Shown: positions 23,531-35,040, counted from the first letter of the stretch. The stretch: DNA of 64,000 nt from Calycina herbarum (GCA_001414485.1 LLEY01000182.1:53841-117840); one strand, 5' to 3'. The notes: generated from the sequence alone by a model not told the origin. Program-made: numbers and translations.

Positions 23531-24499
23531 TTACTTCTGATAATGCTGACCCCCAACCATCTCAACATCAGTCCTCTTCTCCTTCGTATCCGGGATCAAC
23601 GTCATAACCAATCGTCCAATAATAGTCCTCTTCGCAATCCTCAACAAAGGGCTGTCTTGTTTCGGTGCCACAAGTCCATCCACAAAATGATCAGCACTGG
23701 AAACACTTCCAACCGGTGCGTGGCTCCCCTTGACATCCTTGGGGAGAACCTTCAAAGTCAATCCAGTGGTCTCATAAAAGACCACAACCACCAATTCCGG
23801 CAGAAGCGCAACGAAGAGGAGAATCCAAGCACTACCCGTGAGGAGAGAGAAATGCTTGTTGTGTGTGAATGTTACGATGACGGAGTAGATGAGGCGAACG
23901 GCGAGGAATGGGAGGGAGAGACTGATTGCGAGGAGCAGACGTTTTTCTCCTTCTTCGGCGTGGGAGATGGAGAGGGAGGTTATGATTGTTGAGAGGACGG
24001 TGGCGAAATAGCAGACAATGAAGATTATTGTCCCGACTTTATTGGTGGTTCCAGGTTGCGCGGTCCCAGTTGGTGATTGCGAAGCTGCGTTTCCGGCGCT
24101 CACTCCTCCCACAATTCCGAGGATTAAACCGAGTGCCATGAGGGTTTCGATGACCTTCAGATGCTTGGTGGAGAAGCCGAAATGCATGTTCTTTTGTGTT
24201 TTGTTGATGCTTTCTACCAGGCGGGAGAGGAGACCCAGTGTAGCGAGGGTGAGAGGGGAGAATCCGATGTTGGTGAGGATTGAAGTTGCGGTTAAGAGTC
24301 CGACGTTGCGGGGATCGTTGATAGTTGCTAGTTGGGTAGAACCTCCAAGGACACGGGCGAGGGAGAAGACGATTAGGAAGTACCATCCTGCGGATTTGCT
24401 CAAGCCATGTCTGTAGGTCAGGAAACCGGCTATCAGAAGGGCTGGAGCATAAACCGCGATTTCTCCAGCAGCGATGCCTTGATGAAATGTGAGACCCAT
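23531..24499 (-). CDS. Seven-helix fungal membrane protein, DUF7702-type
   Basis: A single exon encodes 322 aa with seven hydrophobic spans: about residues 11-29, 38-55, 66-90, 114-135, 153-173, 187-208 and 219-240. The pattern GEIAVYAPALLIAGFLTYRHG...GWYFLIVFSLARVLGGSTQLA matches the DUF7702-type family found widely in Pezizomycotina. The loop between helices 4 and 5 is Ser/Thr/Gly-rich, and the C-terminus is soluble with a basic patch (RIAKRTIIGRLV). Function is unknown; the topology recalls fungal receptor-like proteins. The ATG at 24499 (MGLTFHQG) gives the usual short N-terminus. Confidence 0.8.
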   Translation of the reverse strand: MGLTFHQGIAAGEIAVYAPALLIAGFLTYRHGLSKSAGWYFLIVFSLARVLGGSTQLATINDPRNVGLLTATSILTNIGFSPLTLATLGLLSRLVESINKTQKNMHFGFSTKHLKVIETLMALGLILGIVGGVSAGNAASQSPTGTAQPGTTNKVGTIIFIVCYFATVLSTIITSLSISHAEEGEKRLLLAISLSLPFLAVRLIYSVIVTFTHNKHFSLLTGSAWILLFVALLPELVVVVFYETTGLTLKVLPKDVKGSHAPVGSVSSADHFVDGLVAPKQDSPLLRIAKRTIIGRLVMTLIPDTKEKRTDVEMVGGQHYQK

Positions 24500-24762
24500 A
24501 TCGAAGAGAGAGGTGGGATTAGATGTTGGAGTGAGGAAAGTCGAACTAGGAAATCAAGCTGAGTGTTCTCCGAAGGGGTATTCTTTTGGAGTGGGAGAAG
24601 ACGAGTTCAATGCTATGAATAGAATAGACGAAGACTGAGGTGTGATAGGAATGATGCGAATAAAAACTTTCTTACGGAGCAAGAGGACAAGAGGTATATA
24701 TATTTCGAGGCCGCACACTTGATTCGTGGCAATGTATGATAGTAGGTTCGTGCTTCAGCCCA

Positions 24763-25104
24763 TCATCCTCTTTTCCCCTGCCCAAACATCAAATTTATCC
24801 CAATGGAGTAATCTGGATGCTCAACTCCCTCAGCCTCAACCAATGCTAGATTGCCATACGGGTCTGATGTACAAGGCGAGCCAGGGGTTTGGTGACGGCA
24901 TGGGAAAGAGAGCTTGTTTTCTAAGGTGCTCCAATAGAATGGCTTCATTCTTTCGTCCGTTAGACAACCCCCTGTCGTGGCTTCCATGAGATCGCCAAGC
25001 TGACAAGGAAGGAGGCATCCTTCGAAAGAGTTCAGACTAGTCAATATCAACAGAGACATCTTGAAGAACTTCATTTTAGACGAAACGAACTGAGTGAAAT
25101 TCAT
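24763..25104 (-). CDS. Possible small secreted cysteine-containing protein
   Basis: An open frame of about 113 codons starts with MNFTQFVSSK, then MKFFKMSLLILTSLNSFEG. Starting at the inner ATG (25074) gives a normal signal peptide with cleavage near FEG/CLLP and a mature peptide of about 85 aa. Five cysteines follow (CLLPC, GGC, FPC, SPC). Size and cysteines fit a fungal secreted effector-like protein, but no family is recognised and the frame could be chance. Confidence 0.3.
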   Translation of the reverse strand: MNFTQFVSSKMKFFKMSLLILTSLNSFEGCLLPCQLGDLMEATTGGCLTDERMKPFYWSTLENKLSFPCRHQTPGSPCTSDPYGNLALVEAEGVEHPDYSIGINLMFGQGKRG

Positions 25105-27337
25105 CAATTTGGTCGAGAACAGTCCACTTGGAACGCGTTACACCCAATCGTTCGCATGAGGAAGTTGTTGCATTTCGTTGCACTTCGTTCTAATCGGAGG
25201 GGAATTCCGATTCCAGGAAAAAAGGCACGATTGTTTCGCCGCGCAACACCACACCCTAAAAAATATGACAAAAGACGGTACCGTCTCCAGCCAAATAATC
25301 AGCTTCCTCTCCGCCATTCTCCACATTGTGATGGTTGTGCATTTCGGGTGCGAATCTCGTGGCTGACTTTGGGGGTTTCATGGGCCAAAACTTGCAGGGC
25401 TCTCGACCTTACGGACGGTTGTGGTGTAAAAATGGTGCCAAAATGGTGCCAAAATTTGGCGGGCGCAGCAAGACGCCGCCGAGAGACATTTCCACATTTC
25501 CACAATTTCACTCAACCGCCGTCCACTTGCTTGCCTATCGTCGTCAGTATTTGAGTCCCATGCCCCGCTGAAGCTGAACGGAGGCTCAAGAGAATATCTC
25601 GAAGGGCAGATATCTTCATTTCTTGATAATTGCGGCAAAGTTTGATGTTGATACTTTCAGTTCAAGCTCACTTCCCGGCGTATGTTCCTATATTCCTCAC
25701 GCTGCAAGAAACGTGGCAGTTGGCTGACGAATCAGACGCTAGTCCCATTGCGGTAACCTCTCTGTTGAACTGTGCCTCACTATTTTCTCACCCACCACTT
25801 AAAAGTCTTCAGATGAGGTTACATCAACATCAAGCTTTCCTTATTCAGACTGCAGATCTGAGTCCAAAGCTTGCATCTGCTAGCGTAATGCTTAACCTTT
25901 ACGAGGTCAATCAACGTTGTTTGTGCAACTCTACTCGGGAGCCCCGCTGGGATATACATAACGGTCACCGTGCCTCCAAGTCTCAACCGGAATTTCAGGT
26001 GGCTGATAGAATTTACTTGATTTGGACTCTCGGTGAAGAATACAAAATTATGAAAGAGGGTAAAGAAAATACAATTCCCTGTTCTCTCAACGAGACAAAG
26101 AATTCAAAAATAAGAACAGAGAAAATCAAAGTCGATATAATCTCCAACAAAGACTCACATGATCCCCTTCCGCACCTACAGTGCTCCTTCAACAGCTATG
26201 TATTTTCACACTTGCATGGCTTGGTATCTTCACGCTTTCACAATTCTTGCGAAGAAGATTGGTCCCTACCCAACTCCGCCTCCCACTCCACCCCCACGTC
26301 TAGCAAAATAATTCTCTAGCTGGGGATTTATTTTTATGGAACATGATGTAGATGAGTGGGTAGGAAACAAAAAATAGGTTCTATCGGTGCTTAGTTGTAC
26401 TGATGAATTGTTTCAAGTATCAATGACCTGAATACATTTACCCCTACCCCTTCAATGCTTAGCTCCTTCAGTTTATATTCTAAAAAAGTTCAAATTTAAA
26501 CAAGGTGTAGTGATTCGGTTGTATATATTCTTCACCGCGTTCTCAAGGATTTCTTCCAAGGGCTGGATTTTTTTTACTGTGACAAATGTTAGAGCCTACT
26601 TTTGTTCTACAAATCGCAGCTTTCCTTATAAATTTCTATTTAATTCTTCCTTCTTTTTACTTCCTGCTTCAAGACGACCTCCAAATAGAACCTTACACTC
26701 GAAGAACCCCTCTAATCCAATTCCATGAGCCACTCTTAGTAAAGACTGTATCTAACTTCCAAGTGCCCACCTACAACTCCAAGATGAATTATTTAGTCGA
26801 GTGACTACTCCGCGGGCGAATAAATGTTCGCATGGTAGATAAGTGCGATAAAAACTAGTTGTTAAGTATTAGTTAGGATTTTTACTTTTTTGCATCCTCG
26901 CTAAAGCTCGTCGGCGACTCGGTCACAATGAGAAAATAATTATATTTTACAACTACCAACCGTCGCAAACACTTACTTTCTTCTTCATATCGTAGATCGA
27001 ATTGAACTGTGTGACCCAAGCGAGAAGAGAATTAATATTGGTTGTGTAAGTCATGAATTTTCAAGAGTAAATAATACCCATATAAAGCAGTTTAGTCGAG
27101 GAGGCGCCAAGCCGAGTAAATAAAACTCTACGATATTTAGGTTTTACGTAAAAATCAACTGCTGTTCATCTTACCCGCAAGTACTATCTTGAAAAACAAC
27201 AAAATTAAATTAGATTCGAAAACCCCAGGGGTTTCAAAGAGAAGATGAAATCAATCGGATTGAATCGAATTCTATTTGAGTTCCTACAAGACCTTACCCA
27301 CTCCTCTATTCATACCTTCACACTTACACTTTGACAT
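25105..27337. other. Long gene-poor stretch
   Basis: Includes an open frame of 229 codons at 25630-26319 (+) with no recognisable motif, no clear signal and unusual composition. I do not call it a gene. From 26320 to 27330 the sequence is AT-rich and without features. Confidence 0.4.
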
Positions 27338-28327
27338 TTACATTGCAACTGCATAACTCAAGATGAATCCATATCCAAGCCCACCTCCAACTCCCCCACC
27401 CCCTTGGTTAAAATAAACCCCTGTCAAACAAAGACTTTTTGATACAATTTTCTTGATGTGATGACCGAACAAGTCGATCGATTTGAGTACTGAATAATGA
27501 GGCTCGCCTAAATTCTCAACTCCCAGAAAAAACCCCATTAATTCCTCCGTAATACTACAGATTATGTTTGCACCCACTATTATTATTTCCAAGCCTTCTC
27601 CCCAAAACCCCCTACAACAGCCAAGGAAAAACGAAAGCAGACACGAAAATCCAATGAAACCCAACACCTTTCCCCCACAGCCGCTAGTAAAAGCGACACT
27701 CCCATTCCCACCCAAACCCGTCCCATTAGCCGAGCTCAAACTCGTTGGTTTCCCAGCCACAACTTGTCCAGTAACCGAACTTCTTGTCCCATCATTACCA
27801 TTAACAAAGCTATTTATCAAACTCCCTACCTCTGCATCATTTCCATTCCCATTTCCAGCTACATTCGTTGGACTAACACCCAAAACAGGAATCGTAGATA
27901 CAACACCACTAGGATATTGCACAACCACCCCTTGAGAGCCATAAGTAGCAACTGCATTTTCATCTGGCAGTGTAATTGCTGGTCCACTCACAACTAAAGT
28001 CTTTGAGCTATAAATAACTTTGTTCACCTCTTGGAGAGGTGTGAGCGTTAGATTTGCATTTGAGACTAGACTTGGATTTGGGCTTGGAATGGCTGGAGGT
28101 GTTATTGTTGTTCCGAAAGGAGCATTGAGGGCGATGATGATCAAATTTGGGTTATTTGCTGCGTGCTTTTGGTCGTTACTGGGTGTTGGGGATAAAGAGA
28201 TAATAATGGGGTTGCCCTTGGGGTCGCTCGAGTCTGTGAATGCTTGGTTTGGTTGAAGTGTTGATCCGCCGGGGAGGATGTATGCTGGTACACTTCCTCC
28301 AGCAGCTAATATTGACCTCAAAACCAA
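27338..28327 (-). CDS. C-terminal exon of a secreted or wall protein (partial model)
   Basis: The exon starts at 28327 just after a good acceptor (CCATATCAG) and a likely intron back to a GTATGC donor at 28382. It encodes about 329 aa: LVLRSILAAGGSVPAYILPGG, then two units typical of fungal surface proteins (FGTTITPPAIPSPNPSL; SGPAITLPDENAVATYGSQGVVVQYPSGVVSTIPV), a Gly/Asn/Ser-rich linker and a hydrophobic segment (GKVLGFIGFSCLLSFFLGCC). The part after that segment may be read-through past a missed splice site. The 5' exon is not resolved: the open frame at 28383-28709 is Arg-rich and unconvincing, so the gene may be damaged upstream. Confidence 0.45.
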   Translation of the reverse strand: MVLRSILAAGGSVPAYILPGGSTLQPNQAFTDSSDPKGNPIIISLSPTPSNDQKHAANNPNLIIIALNAPFGTTITPPAIPSPNPSLVSNANLTLTPLQEVNKVIYSSKTLVVSGPAITLPDENAVATYGSQGVVVQYPSGVVSTIPVLGVSPTNVAGNGNGNDAEVGSLINSFVNGNDGTRSSVTGQVVAGKPTSLSSANGTGLGGNGSVAFTSGCGGKVLGFIGFSCLLSFFLGCCRGFWGEGLEIIIVGANIICSITEELMGFFLGVENLGEPHYSVLKSIDLFGHHIKKIVSKSLCLTGVYFNQGGGGVGGGLGYGFILSYAVAM

Positions 28328-28709
28328 CTGATATGGAAGGAAATTATCATATTAAATGATTGGCAAAGCTTAACTCGCATACTTTGGATCCCGAACTACT
28401 CGTGTGCGGGTTAGAGCCAAGAAAGTATATAGAAACTTCGCGAGGATAAGGCTGGAGGTTTAAAGTTTCTGTACAGACAATCAAGGTTTCGAGGACAACG
28501 GAACTTCGGATTGTGCGACGAGTTGTTCTGCTTCGCTTGAAGTTGAGGTTGACATGAATGTTTTGTAGGCCCGTCTTCCTAGACTTCGGCCTCCGAAAAA
28601 GGGATGGCCGACGGGTTTCCATCGCGGATACCGTTATTTGACAATGGAATACACCTCGATATTGAATGCGGTTCGTCTTCGTAATGCTCTCGATTCGGTG
28701 GAGAGGCAT

Positions 28710-29554
28710 CTACCTCCAGGGTAGTTGGGGGATGTCTAAGGAAGACCAGAGAGCTCCTGGGTCGAGCCGGATTTTCAGGTTACGTGGCCGGACTCCAAAT
28801 TCGCGAACTTTGCCAATGGCTAAGGAATGGAATTATTTTTATAACTCCTCGTTATGAGCAAGAAATTTCTCTTTTCGAGGCCAAGATCTTGTGAAAATTG
28901 AGAATATGGAAAGCAATTTTTATACACGTGACCATCTTTTGTGGGTAAAAAGAAAGATATGTTTGCGTTGGAGAAAATTCGTAAATAACCCACTAATAAA
29001 ACCCCTCTATCAAGTGAGTGCTAACTGTAGGTAACCTACCAAAGGAATCGCAATATGCAATTGGTAGGTCACCTACCAATAGACCGTATAGTTCATTCCT
29101 AAATTAAACCCAAAAGATTATTATTTAATTATTATTTCCTTATACATGGTCTTTTCAACGGGACTTTACTATCACTGAAATGTTCTTCGCTTGTTTCTGT
29201 CAATATTCATTAATACCATGAAGAATTATTAAAGGAAAAAGGGTCGAGTAATTGACAATGCTCGTTCCACTTCAACTCAATATATATTGTGTTAGCATAT
29301 CACCGCTGTACCAGCAATACAAGCAAGCAAAAAAGAATGGGAGAATCTCATGATCAAGATTTTTGACATTTTAACAATCTCGTTTAATGTCTACAGGATA
29401 AGAAATAGGAAATTTGATTTGCCCTCTCTCTTCCAGTATTCGAACAAATATTTAGCATAGTCAGTCTATGCTAACCAAGAAGTTCTAACATACTAGAAAT
29501 GTGCGCGCTAATAATGACATCGAAACACACCTAGCACATTTAAGCCTGACCTTT
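28710..29554. other. Intergenic with palindromes
   Basis: No gene. Contains TAGGTAACCTA at 29028-29038 and the palindrome TTGGTAGGTCACCTACCAA at 29061-29079. Confidence 0.5.
29061..29079. repeat. 19-bp palindrome
   Basis: Arms TTGGTAGGT and ACCTACCAA around a single C. A related short palindrome (TAGGTAACCTA) lies 22 bp upstream, and similar cores occur near 62 kb. Confidence 0.6.
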
Positions 29555-31073
29555 TCATAGCATCGAAGCTGCAATCATGACCAAAATCCCGAAACCATCC
29601 ATGCTCGAGCACCACTCTTCCCATGGCGAAATACTGAAGCAAGTAGATCCCTTCTTTTGCTCAATTTTCACCAACTTCCCATGCTTGGATATCCCGTACG
29701 TCTCCTTTTCTAAACACCATGAATACGAGTATTCTGCCTGCCATGCCTCAGCACTTCTGGCGTCCCACAACATACTCTTCCCTGGTAGAGGAGCAATAAC
29801 CAGACCGGGAAAAGTAGCACAAAGGGTGCCCTCAATGTCCATAAGCATGTTAACTATGCGAAATACCGTTGCGGTCCTACTTTGCGTCAGTATGTGTGTG
29901 GGAGTGTCATGAAGCGCTGTGAGAGGAACCTCCATCTAGCTTCATTAAAAGCCCACTCTTGCCAATCCCTATCTGGCTCGTTGTCAAATATTAGATCATA
30001 ATTTCCTATGATTTCTGTGCCAATCTTTTCTTCCAACGCTCTGAAAATAGCCTGGAAAATTTGAGTATTTATGTTGCCACCGGACAGGAGAAGGGTATCA
30101 CAAACACTAAGAGACATGAGGAGAGGAAGATCAAAGTCCGTGTTCTTGGACTCCCCCTCTATCATCCGCATAATAATATAAATCAACATTGCCTGTGCTG
30201 CTCCTAGAAGTTCATACTTGTTGAACGTTCCGTACTAGTGGTCTTAGTAAACCTTCGGAGATGAGGAGTCATGGACTTACTTACCTCAACCCATAATCTT
30301 TCTTGTTCCATTCTGATTGTTCGCCACACGAATTCATTGCTAGCCGGGGTTCTAGTGGAGAACATCTGCACGATACTCATGCAGTTTACCAAAGGCTGCG
30401 GCATCTGGCCGTGGAGACAATAGCTCGAATGAATGAAAGGCGGAAAGGTCTCCTTTCTCAGCATCATACCTGGATATGAGGATAGAATCTGTCGAACGAA
30501 GGTGACACTCATCTCAGATCCTGTCTTCAATATCTTCCTAGTTGGAAGAGCTCGGAAATTGTTGATCAAAGGGGTTATTAGTGGAGCGCTGTTGATGTCT
30601 AACCCTGGAATTGATGGCGATGCCTGGAAGAGTTGGAAGCCTCCATAACTCGATGTCGGAACTGATACGGTTGGAGACTTGATCGTCGTCTTTGTCAAGT
30701 CCCAATCTTCATCAAAGGATAGTGCTTCTTGGGTCCAATCCTGCATCGAAGAAATCTCCAACAGTTTCTGGCCTTCAAAGAGTCCAAGCGGACTTGCAAT
30801 TGTACAAATCGCATCACTTTCACTCGATGTTGTCAACGTGGAATCCACAGGTGTATCTTCTTCGTAATTACAACCCCGGCCAGCGGAAGTGCAAAAAGAG
30901 CAACTCGGACGCTTTGTATCACACCGAGTCTTGCGACGAATACACAACTGGCATGATCGCTTTCGAGAGATGTGTGGATGTGGGTCGGCTTTTTTTGAAC
31001 GGCAGTAGAATCCGTGTCTCTTGTGAGTGGATGCTTTTTCGAATGTTTTCTTGCAAAGATTGCATTGGAGCAT
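29555..31073 (-). CDS. C2HC + Zn2Cys6 transcription factor
   Basis: Exons complement(30285..31073), complement(29930..30216) and complement(29555..29876) give 465 aa. The last intron uses a weak donor (GTTCCT). The N-terminus has a zinc-finger-like C4-x2-C7...H20-x3-C24, followed by a canonical binuclear cluster with cysteines at 41, 44, 51, 58, 61 and 68 (CX2CX6CX6CX2CX6C). The rest has the features of the fungal-specific regulatory domain (AMLIYIIMRMIEG, WQEWAFNEARWRTATVFRIVNML, LPGKSMLWDARSAEAWQAEY). Such proteins bind inverted CGG triplets and often control a neighbouring gene set. It is divergent from an MFS transporter, and CGG-N4-CCG and related palindromes lie between them. Confidence 0.85.
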
Positions 31074-31526
31074 TTTTATTGGAATGGTATGTATAGCAAC
31101 TGCAAAAAAACTCCGTCCTCCTGTCTATACTGTGGGAGATATACTTGATATTAGTGCACGTGAAGTGCGTGAAGTTCACGGAATTCCGTTGAAATCGGAG
31201 CTAAGCTAATTCCGATAGACATTACGGGGGTTTTTGGCCTATCACGCGAACAAATAAGTGGTACTGATCAGCTCAACCATTTCTGCTTTTCCGAGACTCA
31301 ACAATGACGATCGTGTTTGAATCGACCCTCTACATCCCCTCCGAGTCTGTCCAAAATTGTACACACTGTGTACACACTTCAAAACATCTCCGCAAACATT
31401 TGTAAACAGGGTGGAGTATTGCCATCTCCTTCCAAATTCAAGTTTTAGTGACCTTGAAGCACTTCTCCCTTTCTTTTACCCTTTCTCAACCAGCTGCTCT
31501 TCTTTTGTCTTCTTTCGATCGAGAAA
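31074..31526. promoter_or_regulatory. Divergent regulator/transporter promoter
   Basis: A 453-bp region separates the two start codons. A cluster of palindromes (31168-31216) lies about 100-140 bp from the regulator start. The transporter side has a pyrimidine-rich run (31465-31510), as in many fungal promoters. Confidence 0.6.
31168..31216. promoter_or_regulatory. Cluster of candidate Zn2Cys6 operators
   Basis: Overlapping palindromes: CGTGAAGTTCACG (31168-31180), ACGGAATTCCGT (31178-31189, i.e. CGG-N4-CCG, within TTCACGGAATTCCGTTGAA at 31175-31193), and ATCGGA-N11-TCCGAT (31194-31216). Inverted CGG triplets are the classic target of Zn2Cys6 dimers. Confidence 0.6.
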
Positions 31527-33789
31527 ATGAGTTCTATATTTCGTGATACTGCATTGGGACAGCTGATTCGATTCCTCTCACGGGGTAAGCTCTTCCGTTA
31601 TCCTGACGAAGAGGAAGACTTCCCACTGCTAGGTTATTATGCGCACCTACAAGTGCATGTGGATTCTTTGAATAATATCAGAGAAAATGTTGTGAAAAAT
31701 AGTATATTCTAACTTCCCGCATGGCAGTCGTCAAGTGACTGACAACTATTCAGATACTAAGCACGACAAAACCCCGGCCCCGTCAGCGCAAAGTGACCTG
31801 GAAAAAGATGCAACACAGACTGGAAAACCAACTCTAACACCAGATGGTGCAGCTCAAGTTGATTGGTACAATTCGGGTGAGTCGGTCGATACTGAATGCT
31901 TCGCATTATTTAAGCTAATGTATATTTTCAGATGATCCCGAAAACCCTCAAAATTGGACCTCGCTCAGGAAATGCATGATATCGTTCAGCATATGGTCAG
32001 CCTGAGCCCCTTGATTTGATGACGAGACACTACTACAATTTTATGACAGTCTCTACACTTGTGCTGTATATATTGGAGCTTCGATTTACGTGGCAAGCGA
32101 AGAAGGGGTAATGGAAGAGTTTACGGTCGGCATTACTACTGCTGAGCTAGGGTTGGCATTATATGCTCTCGCTTGTATTTGCACTCCAGAAAAATCTTCG
32201 AGGGACGTACTAACACCCGTAGATGGATTTGGACCGATGATTTTCTCTCCCTTAAGCGAGTGAGTTGCCACCCCATGAGCCTGAATTATGAGTCTAACAG
32301 TGGCAGAATCCCTTCGATTGGGCGGAATATACTCTACATTGCTACGCTTTTCGCATTTGTTATTCTCTGTATTGCTACTGCCCTCTCATCGACTCTTTCG
32401 GGTTTCTTGGTTCTGCGATTTCTACTCGGTTTTTTTGGTATCCCAGACCATCTTCCCAACAGGAAATAGCAGCACTGATTTCAATTTAGGCTCCCCCCCT
32501 CTAGCAAATGCAGGAGCTACCTTTCAAGATATATATTCTGGTGCAGATGTTCCATATTTGATTGCCATATGGGCGGCTATAAGTGAGTAAAAAGTAGCCT
32601 CGGGAGTTTATAGTAGATACTGACGTTCCCCAGCATCCATGGCTCCCTGTCTTGGACCCATAATTTCCGGATTCAGCGTTCCCGTATTGGGTTGGAGATA
32701 TAGTTCATGGGAACTCCTCTGGCTTGCTGGCCCCATGTTTTTTCTGCTATTCATCTGCCTCCCCGAAACATCCGCCGATAACATTCTCCTTCGGCGAGCG
32801 CGCCGCCTACGTAAAGCGAGTGGGAACTTATCCCTCAAGTCTCAATCCGAACTATCTCAAAAGCATCTCAGCGCAAAATCCATCCTTTTTGATGCACTCA
32901 TCAAGCCCTGGGAGATCAATATTCTCGACCCTGCCGTGCTTTTCTCGACTCTCTATTCAGCCCTGACCTACACTATTTTCTTTTCCTTCTTTGAAGCCTT
33001 TCCGATTGTGTATGAAGGTATTTACGGCTTCAACACCGGCGAGGCGGGTCTCGCTTTTGTGGCGGCAATCGTGGGCCAGCTGCTCTTTGTACCGGTCTAC
33101 ATGGTGTATTTGCGTATTGTCAAGGCACGGGTCATGCGGGGGCCTCCAGGACCTCCAGAGGATAGGCTAATTCCTGCATTATGGGCTTGTTTTCTACTTC
33201 CAGTTGGGTTATTGATATTTGGTATGTCCGCAGTGCGATTGTATCGTGCACAACTAACTTCTATCTCTCTTTAGCCTGGACTGCACGCCCAGAAATCCAC
33301 TGTAAGTACCTACCGCTTTTCACAATCCCCTCGCTAACGAAAAATAGGGGCAGTAAGCATGATTGGAATTACCCTCTCTACCGGCTCCGTCTTCATCATC
33401 ATGCAATGTGTAGTAAGTAATGGGGACAGTTCCCCCACTTTCTTTCTTTTGAATCACTCCTGAATCATTCCTGAACCCCGGATTTTCCCTGTGCCGTATC
33501 CTGAGACATTTCTTAATAAGCAAATACTGACTGCCCCACCTTATAGTTTATATATCTACCATTTTCATATCCCAAGCACGTCTCCTCGATTTTCGCCACC
33601 AACGCCTTATCGCGTAGCATTCTGGCAGCTGCATCAGTACTCTTTGCGCGCCCACTCTTCTTGAACCTGGGGATTGGACGAGGAGTTAGTTTGTTGGCGG
33701 GTTTGTTAGTGGGGTGTGCTGGGGGTATCTGGTCTCTTTGGTATTGGGGGGCGAACTTGAGGGCAAGGAGTCGGTTCGCTGAGGGTTAG
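31527..33789 (+). CDS. DHA1-type major facilitator superfamily transporter (11 exons)
   Basis: Exons: 31527-31632, 31736-31876, 31932-31995, 32050-32174, 32223-32259, 32307-32437, 32490-32582, 32634-33221, 33275-33301, 33348-33412 and 33547-33789. All junctions keep frame, giving 539 aa. The N-terminal soluble part has DDPENPQNWTSLRK. The transmembrane core shows the DHA1 multidrug/polyamine pattern: LYTCAVYIGASIYVAS, LGLALYALAYGFGPMIFSPLSE (motif A region), LVLRFLLGFFGSPPLANAGAT, WAAITSMAPCLGPIISG, GWRYSSWELLW, and a closing IYLPFSYPKHVSS...LFARPLFLNLGIGRGVSLL and GANLRARSRFA. It probably exports a small molecule by proton antiport. No break is seen. It shares the promoter with the Zn2Cys6 regulator. 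Confidence 0.9.
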
Positions 33790-33957
33790 TGTGAAGAACG
33801 ATGGAGATGGGTTAAGGTAGGGAGTGTGGTTGAGTTTATTTGTTTTCATCTTTCATGTAAGAGTACTTCGAGATGACAGGTTCTTTATTCCTTAGATTGC
33901 AAAGATCATCATTGATCAATCAAATGTTCCTATTCATCTCGAAAGTGGAGTTGGCAC

Positions 33958-33976
33958 TTCACGGAATTTCCGTGAA
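33958..33976. promoter_or_regulatory. 19-bp palindrome matching the operator in the 31.2-kb promoter
   Basis: TTCACGGAATTTCCGTGAA is a perfect palindrome containing CGG-N5-CCG. It lies 125 bp before the SDR start and is nearly identical to 31175-31193. Confidence 0.65.
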
Positions 33977-34100
33977 TACAAGGACGATTTCCACCGGACA
34001 TACTTAACTTACTTGGGTATCTCACCAAGCCCTCAAAGTTTTAAAGAGAGAGAAGTTTCCAAGAATTAATTCAAACCTAACCATTTTCACACTCCTCAAA

Positions 34101-35040
34101 ATGTCGCTCCCTTTCCCCTCGCTTACAAAAACCTGGCACACCACAACCTTCCCCTCCATCAACCCAACACAGCCTTCCCTCTCCCTCAAAAATAAAACAG
34201 TCCTCATAACCGGCGGCGGTACCGGCATTGGCGCTACAACAGCACACTCCTTCGCCCTCGCCGGCGTCTCCCACATCGCTCTCATAGGCCGCACACTCTC
34301 CACTCTCACCGCCACAGCGCACTCAATCACCACCCTTTACCCCTCCGTCCAAGTACACACATACGTCGCCTCCATCACATCTCTCTCACAGCTCGAAACT
34401 GCGATCAACGCATATGCAGCAGAGGTAGGCAAAATCAACATTCTCATCTCCAACGCCGGCACACTCGCACCAGCAACAAGCATCGCATCCACGACTCCCG
34501 AGCTCTTCACTGATACCATCCAAACAAACCTCATTGGGTCCTTCTTTCTCATCAAAGCATTCCTCCCACATGTTGCAGAGGAAGCATGTGTAATTAACGT
34601 TGCATCCTCGGCTGCACATCTTGGTGTCGGACCAGGGTTTGCCGGCTATTGTGTTGCGAAAGCTGGTGCTGTGAGGTTGTTTGATGCATTGCAGGAGGAG
34701 AGGGAGGACTTGAGGGTTGTTAATTTACATCCGGGGATTGTGGGGACGGAGTTAAATACTAGGGTTGGGCTGGTGGGGATGGATGATAGTAAGCTAATTC
34801 TTCCATTTCCTATCTTTCGGTTCTGCTGAAAGAAGGAAGAGAAAAATGTACTAATACAATTTTTAAGTCTCGCTGCCAGCGGATTTCATGGTCTGGCTCG
34901 TAAGCGAGGAGGCGGCGTTCTTAAAGGGAAAGTTTGTTTGGGCGAATTGGGATGTAAAGGATATGGTTGCTATAAAAGATGAGCTTCAGAAGGGCTTGAT
35001 GTTGCAGGTTGGGTTGGGTGGGTATCCCTTTGAGAACTAA
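34101..35040 (+). CDS. Short-chain dehydrogenase/reductase
   Basis: Exons 34101-34788 and 34868-35040 join in frame (GTAAGC...TTTAAG) for 286 aa. The Rossmann nucleotide site TGGGTGIG is at residues 37-44, NAG in the ISNAGTL strand near 117, the catalytic Ser in NVASSAAH and the YxxxK pair in YCVAK. PGIVGTELN follows, as in classical SDRs. The enzyme likely reduces or oxidises a carbonyl/alcohol with NAD(P)H. The substrate cannot be read from the sequence. A palindrome shared with the regulator/transporter promoter lies 125 bp upstream, which suggests co-regulation. Confidence 0.9.

Noticed and set aside
26164..26310. Similarity to the 3' end of the gene at 27338 (proline/glycine-rich words)
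   Set aside because: Only low-complexity words agree; flanks do not align by eye.
25630..26319. Open frame of 229 codons on the plus strand
   Set aside because: No motif, no start context or introns and odd composition; long frames can arise by chance here.
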